A DNA stretch of 39,530 nucleotides from Dolichospermum sp. LEGE 00240 (GCF_015207875.1 NZ_JADEVZ010000047.1:1-39530); one strand, 5' to 3'; shown: positions 1 through 8,756, counted from the stretch's first letter. The notes: generated by a model not told the origin, from the letters alone. Translations and numbers: made by a program.

Positions 1-126
1 CTGTCCCCTGTCCCCTGTCACCTGTCCCCTGTCCCCTGCCCTCTATTCCCTATCCCCTATCCCCTGTCACCTGTCACCTGTCACCTGTCACCTGTCACCT
101 GTCCCCTGTCCCCTGCCCTCTATTCC
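1..126. repeat. Heptanucleotide tandem repeat (STRR type)
   Basis: Eighteen consecutive 7-mers can be read without a phase break. They are mainly CTGTCCC and CTGTCAC, with CTGCCCT, CTATTCC and CTATCCC variants. The block CTGTCCC-CTGTCCC-CTGCCCT-CTATTCC occurs twice, a higher-order duplication. The array ends about 9 nt before the ndhD4 start, so it replaces the usual leader, and no ribosome-binding site is obvious. Short tandemly repeated sequences of this kind are known from heterocystous cyanobacteria. A reverse-complement version lies near 39432. Confidence 0.9.
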
Positions 127-135
127 CTAACTTTC

Positions 136-1644
136 ATGCTCAGTACATTGATTTTACTGCCGTTAATTGGTGCGGCTTTTATTGGTTTCTATCCTTTTGG
201 TATTACTGCTAAACTATCTCGAATTGTCGCTTTCGTCTTTAGCGTGATTATTTTTTTATGGAGTATTTTCCTAGCAACTCAGTTTAATCCTGGAGAAATT
301 GGTCAACAGTTTGCTGAGTCACTACCTTGGGTAGATGCAATTGGCTTAAACTACAATCTGGGTATAGATGGTTTATCTCTACCATTGCTAATTCTTAATG
401 GACTATTAACTTGTATTGCTATTTATAGCAGCGATGAATCCCAACAACGTCCGAGATTTTATTACTCTCTAATTCTGCTCTTAAGTGCTGGGGTGATAGG
501 AGCATTTTTAGCACAGGATTTATTATTATTCTTCCTGTTTTATGAATTGGAACTAATACCCCTATATTTGCTAATTGCGATTTGGGGGGGAGAAAAACGG
601 GGTTATGCAGCCACAAAATTTCTGATTTATACAGCTTTTTCAGGAATCGTCATTTTAGCCAGTTTCCTGGGGATGGTTTGGTTAAGTGGTTCTCCCAGTT
701 TTGGACTAGCAACCTTAAATGCCCAATCTCTACCCTTAGCAACCCAAATTTTACTCCTTGTCGGAATTTTAGTAGGATTTGGCATTAAAATTCCCCTCGT
801 TCCCTTTCATACTTGGCTACCAGATGCCCACGTTGAAGCCTCTACACCCATATCTGTGCTGTTAGCTGGGATATTATTAAAATTAGGGACTTATGGCTTA
901 CTGCGATTTGGAATGAATTTGTTACCAGATGCTTGGGCTTATTTAGCACCTTGGTTAGCCACATGGGCAGTAGTTAGTGTCTTATTTGGGGCATCTTGTG
1001 CGATCGCCCAAACGGACATGAAAAAAATGGTAGCCTATAGTTCCATCGGTCACATGGGCTATGTCTTATTAGCAGCCGCCGCATCCACACCCCTCAGCGT
1101 CTTGGGTGCAGTTATGCAAATGATTAGTCATGGGTTAATATCCGCCATGTTATTTCTGTTGGTGGGAGTTGTCTATAAAAAAGCTGGTAGTCGAGATTTA
1201 AATGTCATTCGGGGACTACTTAACCCAGAACGAGGTTTACCAGTGATTGGTAGCTTAATGATTTTTGCCGTCATGGCTAGTGCTGGTGTACCGGGAATGG
1301 TGGGATTTATTTGCGAATTTATTGTTTTTCGGGGCAGTTTTGCCGTTTTTCCGTTACAAACATTATTAGCCATGCTCGGAAATGGTTTAACTGCGGTTTA
1401 CTTCCTAATTCTCTTAAATCGGGCCTTTTTTGGACGGTTATCAGCAGCAGTTACTAACTTACCTCGTGTGTATTGGAGCGATCGCATCCCTGCCATCATT
1501 TTAGCCGTAACTATCGTTATTTTTGGTATTCAACCCAATTGGTTAGTCTATTATACCCAAGCCACAATTACCACCATGGTAAAAATGAATAATCATCATG
1601 TAATAGCTAACGTGTCTTTGGATAAAGCTAAAATCAAAAGTTAA
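136..1644 (+). CDS. ndhD4: NAD(P)H-quinone oxidoreductase subunit 4, NdhD4-type (CO2-uptake NDH-1)
   Basis: This is a 502-residue polytopic membrane protein of the NdhD/NuoM family, an antiporter-like proton-pumping subunit of thylakoid NDH-1. It shows the conserved Glu in the FYELELIPLYLL segment near residue 140 and the long conserved stretch around residues 215-260 (KIPLVPFHTWLPDAHVEAS, then LLAGILLKLG). NdhD3 and NdhD4 belong to the CO2-hydrating NDH-1 variants; NdhD1 and NdhD2 are respiratory. The CupB-type gene downstream and the lack of a cupS favour NdhD4, the constitutive form. The partner ndhF4 would be expected just upstream, outside the window. Three unrelated genes now sit between it and cupB. 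The D3/D4 choice rests on context, not on an alignment. Confidence 0.88.
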   Translation: MLSTLILLPLIGAAFIGFYPFGITAKLSRIVAFVFSVIIFLWSIFLATQFNPGEIGQQFAESLPWVDAIGLNYNLGIDGLSLPLLILNGLLTCIAIYSSDESQQRPRFYYSLILLLSAGVIGAFLAQDLLLFFLFYELELIPLYLLIAIWGGEKRGYAATKFLIYTAFSGIVILASFLGMVWLSGSPSFGLATLNAQSLPLATQILLLVGILVGFGIKIPLVPFHTWLPDAHVEASTPISVLLAGILLKLGTYGLLRFGMNLLPDAWAYLAPWLATWAVVSVLFGASCAIAQTDMKKMVAYSSIGHMGYVLLAAAASTPLSVLGAVMQMISHGLISAMLFLLVGVVYKKAGSRDLNVIRGLLNPERGLPVIGSLMIFAVMASAGVPGMVGFICEFIVFRGSFAVFPLQTLLAMLGNGLTAVYFLILLNRAFFGRLSAAVTNLPRVYWSDRIPAIILAVTIVIFGIQPNWLVYYTQATITTMVKMNNHHVIANVSLDKAKIKS

Positions 1645-1741
1645 GCGATGGATATTGGAGACTGGGAAAACTCACCCTATGTCTTAATCCCAATCTCTAA
1701 TTATCAATGAAAGTATATATCTGAACAACAAGTTTCTGATA

Positions 1742-1750
1742 TGATATAAT
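1742..1750 (+). promoter_or_regulatory. Extended -10 promoter element upstream of the three-gene cassette
   Basis: TGATATAAT matches the extended -10 consensus TGnTATAAT exactly and lies about 65 nt before the start at 1816. The -35 region is weak. The -10 suggests that the inserted cassette carries its own promoter. No transcription data support it. Confidence 0.45.
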
Positions 1751-1815
1751 CAAAAAAGTGAATGAATTTGCATAAATTACGCAGTCCTGTTCAATAAAAT
1801 TAAAGGGTATTCTAT

Positions 1816-2118
1816 ATGAAAGCGGATAACTTAGAAATATATGCTGATGGAGCGGGACTTATGGTTAGACCAACTATAAGTAAACTTAGTTTTTACTCTG
1901 TAGTAGATATTTCAGAAAATCATGGACAAAAGGAAACTGAAGAAGAATTAAAAGTACAGATAGTTATTCCAACACTTACTTTACTGAAATTATGTGCCAG
2001 ATTTTTAACACAAGTTAAAACTGACGAAAAGGGAATTATTAATACTATAGATAGTCATAAAGAGGAAATTATTAAGACATTGGCAAATTTAACTTTAAAA
2101 GAAAGTGACGGAGAATAA
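1816..2118 (+). CDS. Small hypothetical protein, first gene of inserted cassette
   Basis: This is a 100-residue protein not assigned to a named family with certainty. It has a beta-rich first half (residues 1-55) and a helical C-terminal half ending in charged residues. The order (strands, then VQIVIPTLTLLKLCARFL, then a helix) loosely resembles DUF3467-type small proteins, but this is an impression only. A purine-rich AAAGGG lies 7 nt before ATG. The stop is 2 nt before the next start, so the two genes are almost certainly co-transcribed. It is AT-rich and lacks any link to NDH-1. Confidence 0.75.
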   Translation: MKADNLEIYADGAGLMVRPTISKLSFYSVVDISENHGQKETEEELKVQIVIPTLTLLKLCARFLTQVKTDEKGIINTIDSHKEEIIKTLANLTLKESDGE

Positions 2119-2120
2119 AA

Positions 2121-2663
2121 ATGTTAACCATAAAGTTGGAAAGTGAAATATCTTCTTTTATTCAAGAAAACAGCAAAAGAGATAATTATGAATTCTTGTA
2201 TAAAACTAAAATTCCAAATCCTCCCATTCATATTAAGCAATGGCAAACAAATCAATACTCCTATAAAGTAGTTGCTTTTGAAAAAGAGGAAAGCAGACAT
2301 AACAAATTACAAAAATTAGTTCAATTAGTTACAAAAATACGTAATTATCTTTCTTTACCTGATGATTGGGATGGTTATGAAGGAATTGCGCCTAAATCAA
2401 AAACAATTGAAGAAACTATTTCTGTAGTTAAACGTTTGAATGATTATAACATATCATTACCTAAACCAATGGTAAGTGGTACGGGGATAGTTAGTTTATA
2501 TTGGGAAAAAGACAGTATCTATATTGAGATATGTTTTGAAGGTGATGGAACATTTTGGTACTATGGTAAAGATGGTAATTTAGAAATTGGAGAAGAATCT
2601 GTGTCTCTTAAAAAAGAAACTGAATTTCCCAGAAACTTAATTAATTTAATCGCCAAAATTTAA
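2121..2663 (+). CDS. Hypothetical protein with LPDDWDGY motif, second gene of cassette
   Basis: This is a 180-residue soluble protein. The clearest landmark is LSLPDDWDGYEGIAPKS near residues 77-93. A W-D-G-Y/(G or E)-x-x-P motif of this kind recurs in small uncharacterised bacterial proteins, often in multi-gene mobile cassettes (from memory, not searched). A helix precedes the motif. The C-terminal part (about 105-165) is predicted to be beta-rich, with the aromatic run GDGTFWYYGKDGN. A GGAG about 9 nt upstream supports the ATG start. No catalytic motif was recognised. It ends 6 nt before the third cassette gene. Confidence 0.75.
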   Translation: MLTIKLESEISSFIQENSKRDNYEFLYKTKIPNPPIHIKQWQTNQYSYKVVAFEKEESRHNKLQKLVQLVTKIRNYLSLPDDWDGYEGIAPKSKTIEETISVVKRLNDYNISLPKPMVSGTGIVSLYWEKDSIYIEICFEGDGTFWYYGKDGNLEIGEESVSLKKETEFPRNLINLIAKI

Positions 2664-2669
2664 TTTTCT

Positions 2670-3215
2670 ATGAGTTGTCCAGAGATTTATACTGTTACAT
2701 CTAATAGATGTAAGTTCGCCCAGCAAAACGACCCTCAATGTAATTGTGAAAATGTATCAGTTAGTCAATTTTCTCCAGGCATTGTAGAAAATAATGAAAT
2801 ATTAGTGAGGCAAATTTATTCACCAATTCATATAGATGAACAAACTGGAAGAGTAAACACATTTGCCTTTACTGATGCTCAAGATAAAGGTATGTCAGTA
2901 AATCGTAAAACCTATTCCTCAAGAGAAGAATTAAATAAAAAAGTTCAATACAAGCTAAAGTTAGATGAGGAACGAGGTAAAGATAGAAGTTTTCAGGGTG
3001 TTATTTATGCAACTTGTCACGACGTTAGAGCAATAAAAACTAATGATAATCTAAAAGCTTTTTGTGTTTATGATACAGGTAATAAAAATGATATTTCTCA
3101 TGCTGATATATGCCAAGCCACATCTAGTCGTTTAGACGATAGTAAAATGCGTGTTAAATTAAGGGAAATTTTTTCAGACATACCTATAACATTAGATATT
3201 TTATTTACTAATTAA
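2670..3215 (+). CDS. Cysteine-containing hypothetical protein, third gene of cassette
   Basis: This is a 181-residue protein that I do not recognise. Its N-terminus holds four cysteines at residues 3, 14, 24 and 26, a spacing that could bind a metal, although the last pair is C-N-C. The central region is charged, and no membrane segment or signal peptide is visible. It lies 6 nt after the second cassette gene. After its stop, about 70 nt lead to cupB, which has its own good ribosome-binding site. Three proteins of 100, 180 and 181 residues with almost no spacing look like one transferred unit. Confidence 0.72.
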   Translation: MSCPEIYTVTSNRCKFAQQNDPQCNCENVSVSQFSPGIVENNEILVRQIYSPIHIDEQTGRVNTFAFTDAQDKGMSVNRKTYSSREELNKKVQYKLKLDEERGKDRSFQGVIYATCHDVRAIKTNDNLKAFCVYDTGNKNDISHADICQATSSRLDDSKMRVKLREIFSDIPITLDILFTN

Positions 3216-3287
3216 CTTCTATTTTTAGTTTAAATTTAATTATGACTTACCCTTCAATCCTTCCTTATACTTTCTGGAGAAACACTA

Positions 3288-4418
3288 ATGGTAACAACTG
3301 AAAACAGCCCCACTTACAACCCTCTAGCTGAATATATTCAACGCTTACAAACTGGTCAGGTATTACTTAAAGATAGTCCCGAAAACGTTCTAGAAGTTGT
3401 TGGTATTCTCAAAAGTTATGGTGTAGTTTTAGATGCCTATTCTAAAAATCTTATTTACATTGCTGAACATCAGTTTTTAGTATTTTTTCCCTTCTTTAAA
3501 TATTTTGATGGCGATATTTCTGTTGCCAAATTATTCCGCCATTTATGGCATGATCGGATTAATTTTGAATATGCTGAATATTGCATGAAAACCATGATGT
3601 GGCATGGTGGTGGTGGTTTAGATACCTACTTAGATACTCCAGAATTTCACGATAGAGCTAAAGCTGTTATTGCTGCTAAATTTAAATATAATCCCCTGAT
3701 ATGGGGACTCAATGAACTGTTTCCCGAATTTTTAATAGAACAGTTACGAGTCTCTGCTTATTACACTGGATTAGGTCAATTTTGGCGAGTCATGGCGGAT
3801 ATGTTTCTCAATTTATCAGATCGCTATGACAACGGTGAAATTAAATCAATTCCCCAAGTTGTCGAACATATTAAATTGGCTTTAGTTGCAGATGCCATGA
3901 AACCAATTACATATAGTGTTAAAATCGGCGATAAAGTTTATGATCTGATTCCCAAATCAGTTGGTTTAACCTTCCTTGTAGATACCGCAATTCCCTATGT
4001 AGAATCAGTATTTTTTAGAGGTACACCATTTTTAGGAACAGTTTCCTTAAACGCCCAAGCGTATCAAGTTCCCCCAGATCAATCTCGTTTCCAATATGGT
4101 GCATTATACGCAGATCCTTTACCTATTGGTAGTGCAGGTATTCCTCCCACTTTGTTAATGCAGGATATGCGTCATTATTTGCCGGAATATTTACATAATA
4201 TTTATCGCCGCAGTCTCAGGAGTGAAGATGATTTGCGAGTACAAATTTGTATGAGTTTCCAAAAGTCTATGTTTTGTGTCACTAGTGCCGCAATTTTAGG
4301 ACTTTTACCTTATCCTCTAGATAGTCAAGATCCATCTGAGCAAAAACATAATCAAGTTTATTTAGAAAAGTGGATGTCAAGATTAGAGAATTCCCGGTTA
4401 TTAGAAGTGAATAAATAA
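3288..4418 (+). CDS. cupB: CO2 hydration protein CupB (ChpX type)
   Basis: This is a 376-residue protein of the Cup/Chp family, the extra subunit that converts CO2 to bicarbonate on the CO2-uptake NDH-1 complex at the thylakoid. Its length suits CupB (ChpX) better than CupA, which as I recall is longer at the N-terminus and is followed by cupS; no cupS follows here. Conserved-looking polar residues lie in RHLWHDRINFEYAE (H85, H88, R90) and WHGGGG (H106). By spacing, H85 and R90 are candidates for the zinc-site His and Arg reported in the NDH-1MS structure, but this was not aligned. A TGGAGA ribosome-binding site precedes the ATG. The gene is separated from ndhD4 by a 1.6-kb insertion. Confidence 0.88.
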   Translation: MVTTENSPTYNPLAEYIQRLQTGQVLLKDSPENVLEVVGILKSYGVVLDAYSKNLIYIAEHQFLVFFPFFKYFDGDISVAKLFRHLWHDRINFEYAEYCMKTMMWHGGGGLDTYLDTPEFHDRAKAVIAAKFKYNPLIWGLNELFPEFLIEQLRVSAYYTGLGQFWRVMADMFLNLSDRYDNGEIKSIPQVVEHIKLALVADAMKPITYSVKIGDKVYDLIPKSVGLTFLVDTAIPYVESVFFRGTPFLGTVSLNAQAYQVPPDQSRFQYGALYADPLPIGSAGIPPTLLMQDMRHYLPEYLHNIYRRSLRSEDDLRVQICMSFQKSMFCVTSAAILGLLPYPLDSQDPSEQKHNQVYLEKWMSRLENSRLLEVNK

Positions 4419-4613
4419 AGTGGGTTCTTCGGTTCTTTTTATGGAAAACCCGGTTCAAAATCATGGGAAGGCTTATTGTGTGGGCATTTCATTGAAAATA
4501 TGGGGATGATTGTTTAGAACCCTTCTCCCGTAAGGATTTTGTTATGATCAATCCTCAATCACCATGATCAACTGCATTTCTGCATTTCTAGTCAGAGATT
4601 AGAAACGAGATGT

Positions 4614-4691
4614 GGTAGGGATTTCAGCTTAAGTTGACACCAATAAGCTTTTACTTTACCCCTACCGATAGAATCGAACGATTAAGTCGTT
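4614..4691. repeat. Hairpin-forming intergenic repeat within the 4419-4792 gap
   Basis: GGTAGGG (4614-4620) pairs with CCCTACC (4660-4666). Inside lies AGCTTA (4626-4631) with TAAGCT (4644-4649). A second hairpin, AACGA/TCGTT, follows at 4677-4691. The TTAAGTTGACACCAAT core recalls dispersed cyanobacterial repeats. The rest of the 374-nt gap between cupB and the Uma2 gene holds nothing that I can recognise. A weak GGGTT/AACCC pairing after cupB is not convincing as a terminator. Confidence 0.5.
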
Positions 4692-4792
4692 TTGAGTGAT
4701 GTCAATAAATTATGAATTAGTGTTAGAAGTCGGGGATCTGAAAATTAACTGTATAATCATTGATATTAGTTTCATCTGTGGAGTTAAATCTA

Positions 4793-5392
4793 ATGACACA
4801 AGCTGCAATCACAAATTTAGAATTAATTCAACCTTTAGCTAATCATCAGGCTTTAACAGATGAGCAATTTATGTTATTGCCGGAAAATGATAATCTTTAT
4901 GAATATGTGAATGGAAAGCTAATTATAGTGGCAAATTCAGGTGTAGAACATGGCTACTTAGCTCTAACTATTGGATATTTCCTAACGGGCTTTGTCCGTG
5001 ATCATAAACTCGGAATAACTTGTGATTCTAGCACTGCTTTTAAGATGAAAACTGGTAACAAAAGATCACCTGATCTTGCTTTTATTTCTAAGGAAAGGTT
5101 AAAAGGTTTAAAACGATTACCCAAAGGTTTTTTTGATGGCGCTCCTGATTTAGCTGTAGAAATTATTTCTCCTAATAATACTTTTGAAGAAATTCATAAT
5201 AAATTAGTCGAGTATTTTGAAAATGGAACTTGTTTAGCATGGGTAATTTTGCCAGATGAAGAATGTGTATTAGTCTATCACAAACCTAAGCCATCCCAGC
5301 TTTTGCAATTGGAAGATAGTCTTGATGGAGAAGATGTTATTCCTAATTTTAATTTGCCTTTGATAGAGTTATTTCGAGAATTATCTTTTTAG
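4793..5392 (+). CDS. Uma2 family (DUF820) PD-(D/E)XK nuclease-fold protein
   Basis: This is a 199-residue member of the Uma2/DUF820 family, which is greatly expanded in cyanobacteria and has a restriction-endonuclease-like fold. Seen are LYEYVNGKLI near the N-terminus, HGYLALTIGYFL, then RSPDLAFISKERL and PDLAVEIISPNNTFEEIHNKLVEYFENG, the usual acidic residues and Lys of the fold. ATG at 4793 is chosen because GGAG (4780-4783) lies 9 nt upstream; a TTG 33 nt earlier has no such site. The biological role of the family is unsettled. It stands alone, with no obvious partner gene. Confidence 0.88.
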   Translation: MTQAAITNLELIQPLANHQALTDEQFMLLPENDNLYEYVNGKLIIVANSGVEHGYLALTIGYFLTGFVRDHKLGITCDSSTAFKMKTGNKRSPDLAFISKERLKGLKRLPKGFFDGAPDLAVEIISPNNTFEEIHNKLVEYFENGTCLAWVILPDEECVLVYHKPKPSQLLQLEDSLDGEDVIPNFNLPLIELFRELSF

Positions 5393-5681
5393 ATATATAG
5401 GACTCCTATTTGATTTTTGATAGCTTGCGTGGCGTAGCCATAGAAGAATCAGTAGGTATCACTGAGTTAGAACGGATGATTTTATCTGTTAAACCATTTC
5501 TGTTTCTGAAATAGAGTGAAAAATAAAATACTAAAATAAATTAATCAGGTTGGTTTTGCTGTAATTCTTGTAATTATCATTTAGTACCTTCAATAGTTTT
5601 GACCATTTCCCTTATAATCAAGTTTATGCAAGTAAGTCTCTACTGTTAATTTTTTGCTAGAAGTTCAATTTTGGGGAATTT
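5393..5681. other. Intergenic stretch with a possible short C-terminal gene fragment
   Basis: One open plus-strand stretch reads IEESVGITELERMILSVKP and ends at a TAG near 5514. It is preceded by a TGGCGTAGCC-type repeat. It could be the tail of a lost small gene, but I cannot assign it. Otherwise the stretch is AT-rich. A GGGGA before 5682 serves the next gene. Confidence 0.25.
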
Positions 5682-6524
5682 ATGCACAAAGCACCTGCTG
5701 AAGTGAGTGATATTAAACTGTTGGTTTTAGATATAGACGGGACAATTGCTGGACATTCCAATACTCTTAGTCATATTGTCAAAGAAGTAATTGCTGCTGT
5801 ACAAGCAAAGGGAATTAAAGTTGCTATAGCAACAGGAAGAATGTATTGTTCGGCTTTGCGGTTTCACCAGGAAATTGGCTCTACAATGCCTTTAGTAGCT
5901 TATCAAGGCGCTTGGATTCAAGATCCCAATACTCAGAAAATTCATCGTCATTTATCTGTATCTAGAGATATTTCCTTGCAATTACTAGAATACTTTGAAC
6001 AGCCAGATTTGCGATCGCTCCTCTCCGTGCATTTTTACATCAACGACCAACTTTATGTCCGAGAAATTACCAAAGAAACGGAAAATTATCAACAGCGCTG
6101 TGGTGTAAATGCTATTCCCGTCGGTGATTTACGTCAATTATTAGAGTATGAACCCACTAAAATTTTAGCTTTATGTGATGACGCAAACTTAATTCAACAA
6201 CTTTTGGCTAATTTACGCCGCAGATATCAACCCACAGAATTATATATGACAACATCTGTGGCTACTTTCTTGGAAGCAGCTAATACTCATGTTAATAAAG
6301 GCAATGCCGTCCGCTATCTAGCGGAAGAAATACTAGGTTTAGAAAGTCATCATGTCATGACTATTGGTGATAATTTCAATGATGTAGAAATGCTCAGTTA
6401 TGCTGGCATTAGTGTCGCTATGGGTGAGGCACCAGTCGAAGTGCAAGCGATCGCTCACTGGGTAGCACCTAGTGTAGAATTAGATGGTGCAGCGATCGCA
6501 ATGGAAAAATTCTTACTTAATTAA
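5682..6524 (+). CDS. Cof-type HAD-IIB family hydrolase
   Basis: This is a 280-residue haloacid dehalogenase-superfamily phosphatase of the Cof/YbiV type. Motif I is DIDGT with nucleophile D17 and D19. Motif II is IATGR near residue 50. The metal-binding motif is GDNFND (D230, D234), followed by MLSYAGISVAMGEAP. The C2B cap lies between residues about 80 and 200. Such enzymes hydrolyse sugar phosphates or flavin-type phosphates, and substrate cannot be told from sequence. The length is normal. GGGGAATTT before the ATG supports this start. A stable hairpin follows at 6544. Confidence 0.92.
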   Translation: MHKAPAEVSDIKLLVLDIDGTIAGHSNTLSHIVKEVIAAVQAKGIKVAIATGRMYCSALRFHQEIGSTMPLVAYQGAWIQDPNTQKIHRHLSVSRDISLQLLEYFEQPDLRSLLSVHFYINDQLYVREITKETENYQQRCGVNAIPVGDLRQLLEYEPTKILALCDDANLIQQLLANLRRRYQPTELYMTTSVATFLEAANTHVNKGNAVRYLAEEILGLESHHVMTIGDNFNDVEMLSYAGISVAMGEAPVEVQAIAHWVAPSVELDGAAIAMEKFLLN

Positions 6525-6543
6525 AACTCTACACATAAGAAAA

Positions 6544-6578
6544 GACACCGACGACTGGCCGTGTTTCGTCTCGGTGTC
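6544..6578 (+). terminator. Stable hairpin after the HAD gene (possible terminator)
   Basis: GACACC (6544-6549) pairs with GGTGTC (6573-6578), and GACGA (6550-6554) pairs with TCGTC (6566-6570). This gives 11 bp with a 2-nt bulge. It starts 19 nt after the stop. The following sequence, CTTCCTAATTT, is only weakly T-rich, so it may be a different kind of element. Confidence 0.45.
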
Positions 6579-6698
6579 CTTCCTAATTTCGCTCCTCACA
6601 CACCTGCGATTCTATGCGGAGATATTTATTTTGTCAAGATAATTTCTCAAAGATTTTGTAAAGTTTGTGTGAATATCAATAAATCGCAAAACCTGTAG

Positions 6699-6717
6699 GG
6701 GCGCAGGGCCTGCGCCC
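6699..6717. repeat. Palindromic GGGCGCAGG-G-CCTGCGCCC element
   Basis: There are perfect 9-bp arms around one central G, inside a phrase starting GTAGGGGCGCAGGG. It is a GC-rich island in AT-rich DNA and looks like a dispersed cyanobacterial hairpin repeat. It lies between convergent genes and could also act as a bidirectional terminator. Confidence 0.5.
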
Positions 6718-6747
6718 TCGATTGCATTGCATCCTCGCGATAACCGC

Positions 6748-7602
6748 TTAAAGTTCCACAGGTGCAACAATTCCTAACTTATCCTCTAACACACATCTTA
6801 AAACCAACTGAGTTGCTATCAGCAATCCCAAGCGAGCTTGAGCCAATTCTGGATCATGAATTTTCACTTCCCCCCAAATCCGACAATTACCCCAAAACCG
6901 CTCAAAAGCTTGACTTAAATTCCCACCTGCTTTTAACCAGTTAATAGAAATACTATCAGCACAAACCAAATCATCTACCACCTTAACTAATTGATAAATT
7001 AGAAAATTCTCATCAGAGTGATCAAGAAGAAGTTTTTGCTCACAATTGAGCCAAGGTATAGAATTGGCAGCCATAAAACTATTAATATCTGTCCTGTCCA
7101 ATTCAATCAAACCTTCCTGCTGTCCTAAACGCAACAAAGAAAAGCAGCGGGCATGAGCATATTGAATTGTAAAAACCTTTAATGAACTTGACAAAGTTGG
7201 TAATTTGTCCTGTAAAAAATTATTTACCAAGTCTCCAGTTCTTTTAGCAACTATTAAATTTTGTAACCAAGCAGCTAAAGTAGAGTCCATGAGTTCTATA
7301 TGAATCTCACCAGAGGGAACTACCTTCACCCTAAATAAACTATCACTGTTTTGGGATAAATATCCGGCGATGCCTTCGGCCACCTCCATAACTGGTGAAT
7401 TCTGAGATTTTGATATTCTCATCGCCACACCAGAGAGGTATATAATTTTTTGATTATATCCTCCCTGGTAGAGAGGAACTTTTATCCCTTTTATGCCTGT
7501 AATTTCCTCATTATTAGTAAAAATACCGAGGGAAGACATTAAGTATCTGCTTACTAGCTGCTTAACTGCTTTGTTTTCTCCAAAAAGTAGTCTATGAGAC
7601 AC
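6748..7602 (-). CDS. Stand-alone DALR anticodon-binding domain protein
   Basis: This is a 284-residue protein whose C-terminal half resembles the DALR anticodon-binding domain of arginyl-tRNA synthetase. Seen are FTIQYAHARCFSLLRLG near residue 150 and, at the C-terminus, LAQARLGLLIATQLVLRCVLEDKLGIVAPVEL, which matches the ArgRS ending pattern (A-R-L-x-L-x-x-A-T, then L-G-I/V-x-A-P). There is no HIGH or KMSKS motif and no catalytic domain, so it is not an active synthetase. Small DALR proteins occur in other cyanobacteria, and their role is unknown. The start is a GTG with AAGGA close upstream. It converges on the HAD gene. Confidence 0.8.
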   Translation of the reverse strand: MSHRLLFGENKAVKQLVSRYLMSSLGIFTNNEEITGIKGIKVPLYQGGYNQKIIYLSGVAMRISKSQNSPVMEVAEGIAGYLSQNSDSLFRVKVVPSGEIHIELMDSTLAAWLQNLIVAKRTGDLVNNFLQDKLPTLSSSLKVFTIQYAHARCFSLLRLGQQEGLIELDRTDINSFMAANSIPWLNCEQKLLLDHSDENFLIYQLVKVVDDLVCADSISINWLKAGGNLSQAFERFWGNCRIWGEVKIHDPELAQARLGLLIATQLVLRCVLEDKLGIVAPVEL

Positions 7603-7912
7603 GTATCCTTTTGTAAAAAAATTATGGTGTGCATCATTTTATCCTGTTCCATCTACCTTGAGATAGAAGTTTACTGATGTCGGGAAAAATGAGAGTAGGA
7701 TGAAATTTGATAAATAATGTATAAAAAATGGGTAATCTTTACTACCCTTGTTGTACAGTAGGAAGTATAAGAAAAAATAGAGAGCAATTTAGCTTTCTAT
7801 CCCATTGGAGGGCTGGCGCTGTTAGGCGTTATGCCTACCCCGTTAACACAAAGACACTCCTTGCACTTTTCTTATCAAGTCTTTGTTTTCAGCCAAACGC
7901 TCTTTGTTACCT
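7603..7912. other. Divergent intergenic region before the Crp/Fnr gene
   Basis: This is a gap of about 310 nt between the leftward DALR gene and the rightward Crp/Fnr gene. It contains a small inverted repeat TAGGC/GCCTA (about 7822-7836), nested within TGTTA...TAACA. It must hold promoters for both genes, but I see no convincing -35/-10 pair. Confidence 0.3.
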
Positions 7913-8632
7913 ATGCAATCTCCATCTTCCTTTTCCGAAGCTTCGCGTCCTTTCTTAACTTGGCAACGTATTCTTGACTGGGCCCAAGAACACTACCGCT
8001 GCCGCACCTTCAGTAAAGACGAGCGCATTCCAGCTAGACCTGGTTTGCTCTATTTAGTTCAAAGAGGTGCTATCCGCATGGTAGGAACTGCCCAAGTCAG
8101 TGCTACTGCCAGTCAGTTAACATCTAGACGCATTAACAGAACACCCGAAGAAGCCTTCTTGGGTTTTGTGGGAGCAGGACAACCTTTTGAAATTGTTGCT
8201 CAGTCTCCATTCACCCTCCAGTCTTACGCCCACGTTGACCAAACAGCAGTGCTGTGGATGTACTGGCATGACCTAGACAACTGGCCTCACTTCCGCCGTG
8301 AAGTTATGGATGCTTTTAGATATCAGCACCAGCGCAAGTTGTTATGGTTGAGTGCTTTAGGACAACGTCGCACAATTGACCGCCTCTTAGGATTCCTCAC
8401 CCTACTGATTGAGGAATATGGAGAGCCTTCAATGAGCGAAACTGATCCTGATGTCATTCGTGGTTATTGCTTACCCTTCCCCCTTACCCATGCCCAAATT
8501 GGCAGCGCCATTGGTTCAACCCGTGTTACTGTCACTCGTTTAATGGGTAAATTACGTCAACGTGGCTTAATCCTTACCCAAGGAGATAATCTGATTTGCC
8601 TACCCGCTGAATCTATCAACAGAGCCAGCTAG
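7913..8632 (+). CDS. Crp/Fnr family transcriptional regulator
   Basis: This is a 239-residue regulator. An N-terminal cyclic-nucleotide-binding-like beta barrel (about 25-130) is followed by a long dimer helix (about 130-160) and a C-terminal winged helix. The recognition region LTHAQIGSAIGSTRVTVTRLMGKLRQRGLI strongly resembles that of NtcA (S-x-Q-x-I-A-x-A-I-G-S-T-R-V-T-V-T-R-L). Overall it is not NtcA: the sensory domain lacks NtcA's sequence and has an extra loop near residues 60-85. The ATG at 7913 is preferred to the TTG 30 nt upstream, though neither has a clear ribosome-binding site. Ligand and regulon are unknown. Confidence 0.88.
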   Translation: MQSPSSFSEASRPFLTWQRILDWAQEHYRCRTFSKDERIPARPGLLYLVQRGAIRMVGTAQVSATASQLTSRRINRTPEEAFLGFVGAGQPFEIVAQSPFTLQSYAHVDQTAVLWMYWHDLDNWPHFRREVMDAFRYQHQRKLLWLSALGQRRTIDRLLGFLTLLIEEYGEPSMSETDPDVIRGYCLPFPLTHAQIGSAIGSTRVTVTRLMGKLRQRGLILTQGDNLICLPAESINRAS

Positions 8633-8756
8633 GACGTAGTTCAAATCTCTAATGAGCAGCAGATTGATAGATGTTGACTGAGAGCTTGCCACTCTCGGAC
8701 ACACCAATGGCAGGTATCAGCGGATTCTAACTAGTCCAAGTTGGGTAATTAGTTCT

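Noticed and set aside
1-126. Tandem heptads considered as a CRISPR array
   Set aside because: Units are 7 nt with no spacers.
6748-7602. Considered as a truncated arginyl-tRNA synthetase pseudogene
   Set aside because: The N-terminal half is intact but unlike the ArgRS catalytic domain; similar stand-alone DALR proteins occur in cyanobacteria.
7913-8632. Considered as ntcA
   Set aside because: Only the recognition helix resembles NtcA; the effector domain and N-terminus differ.
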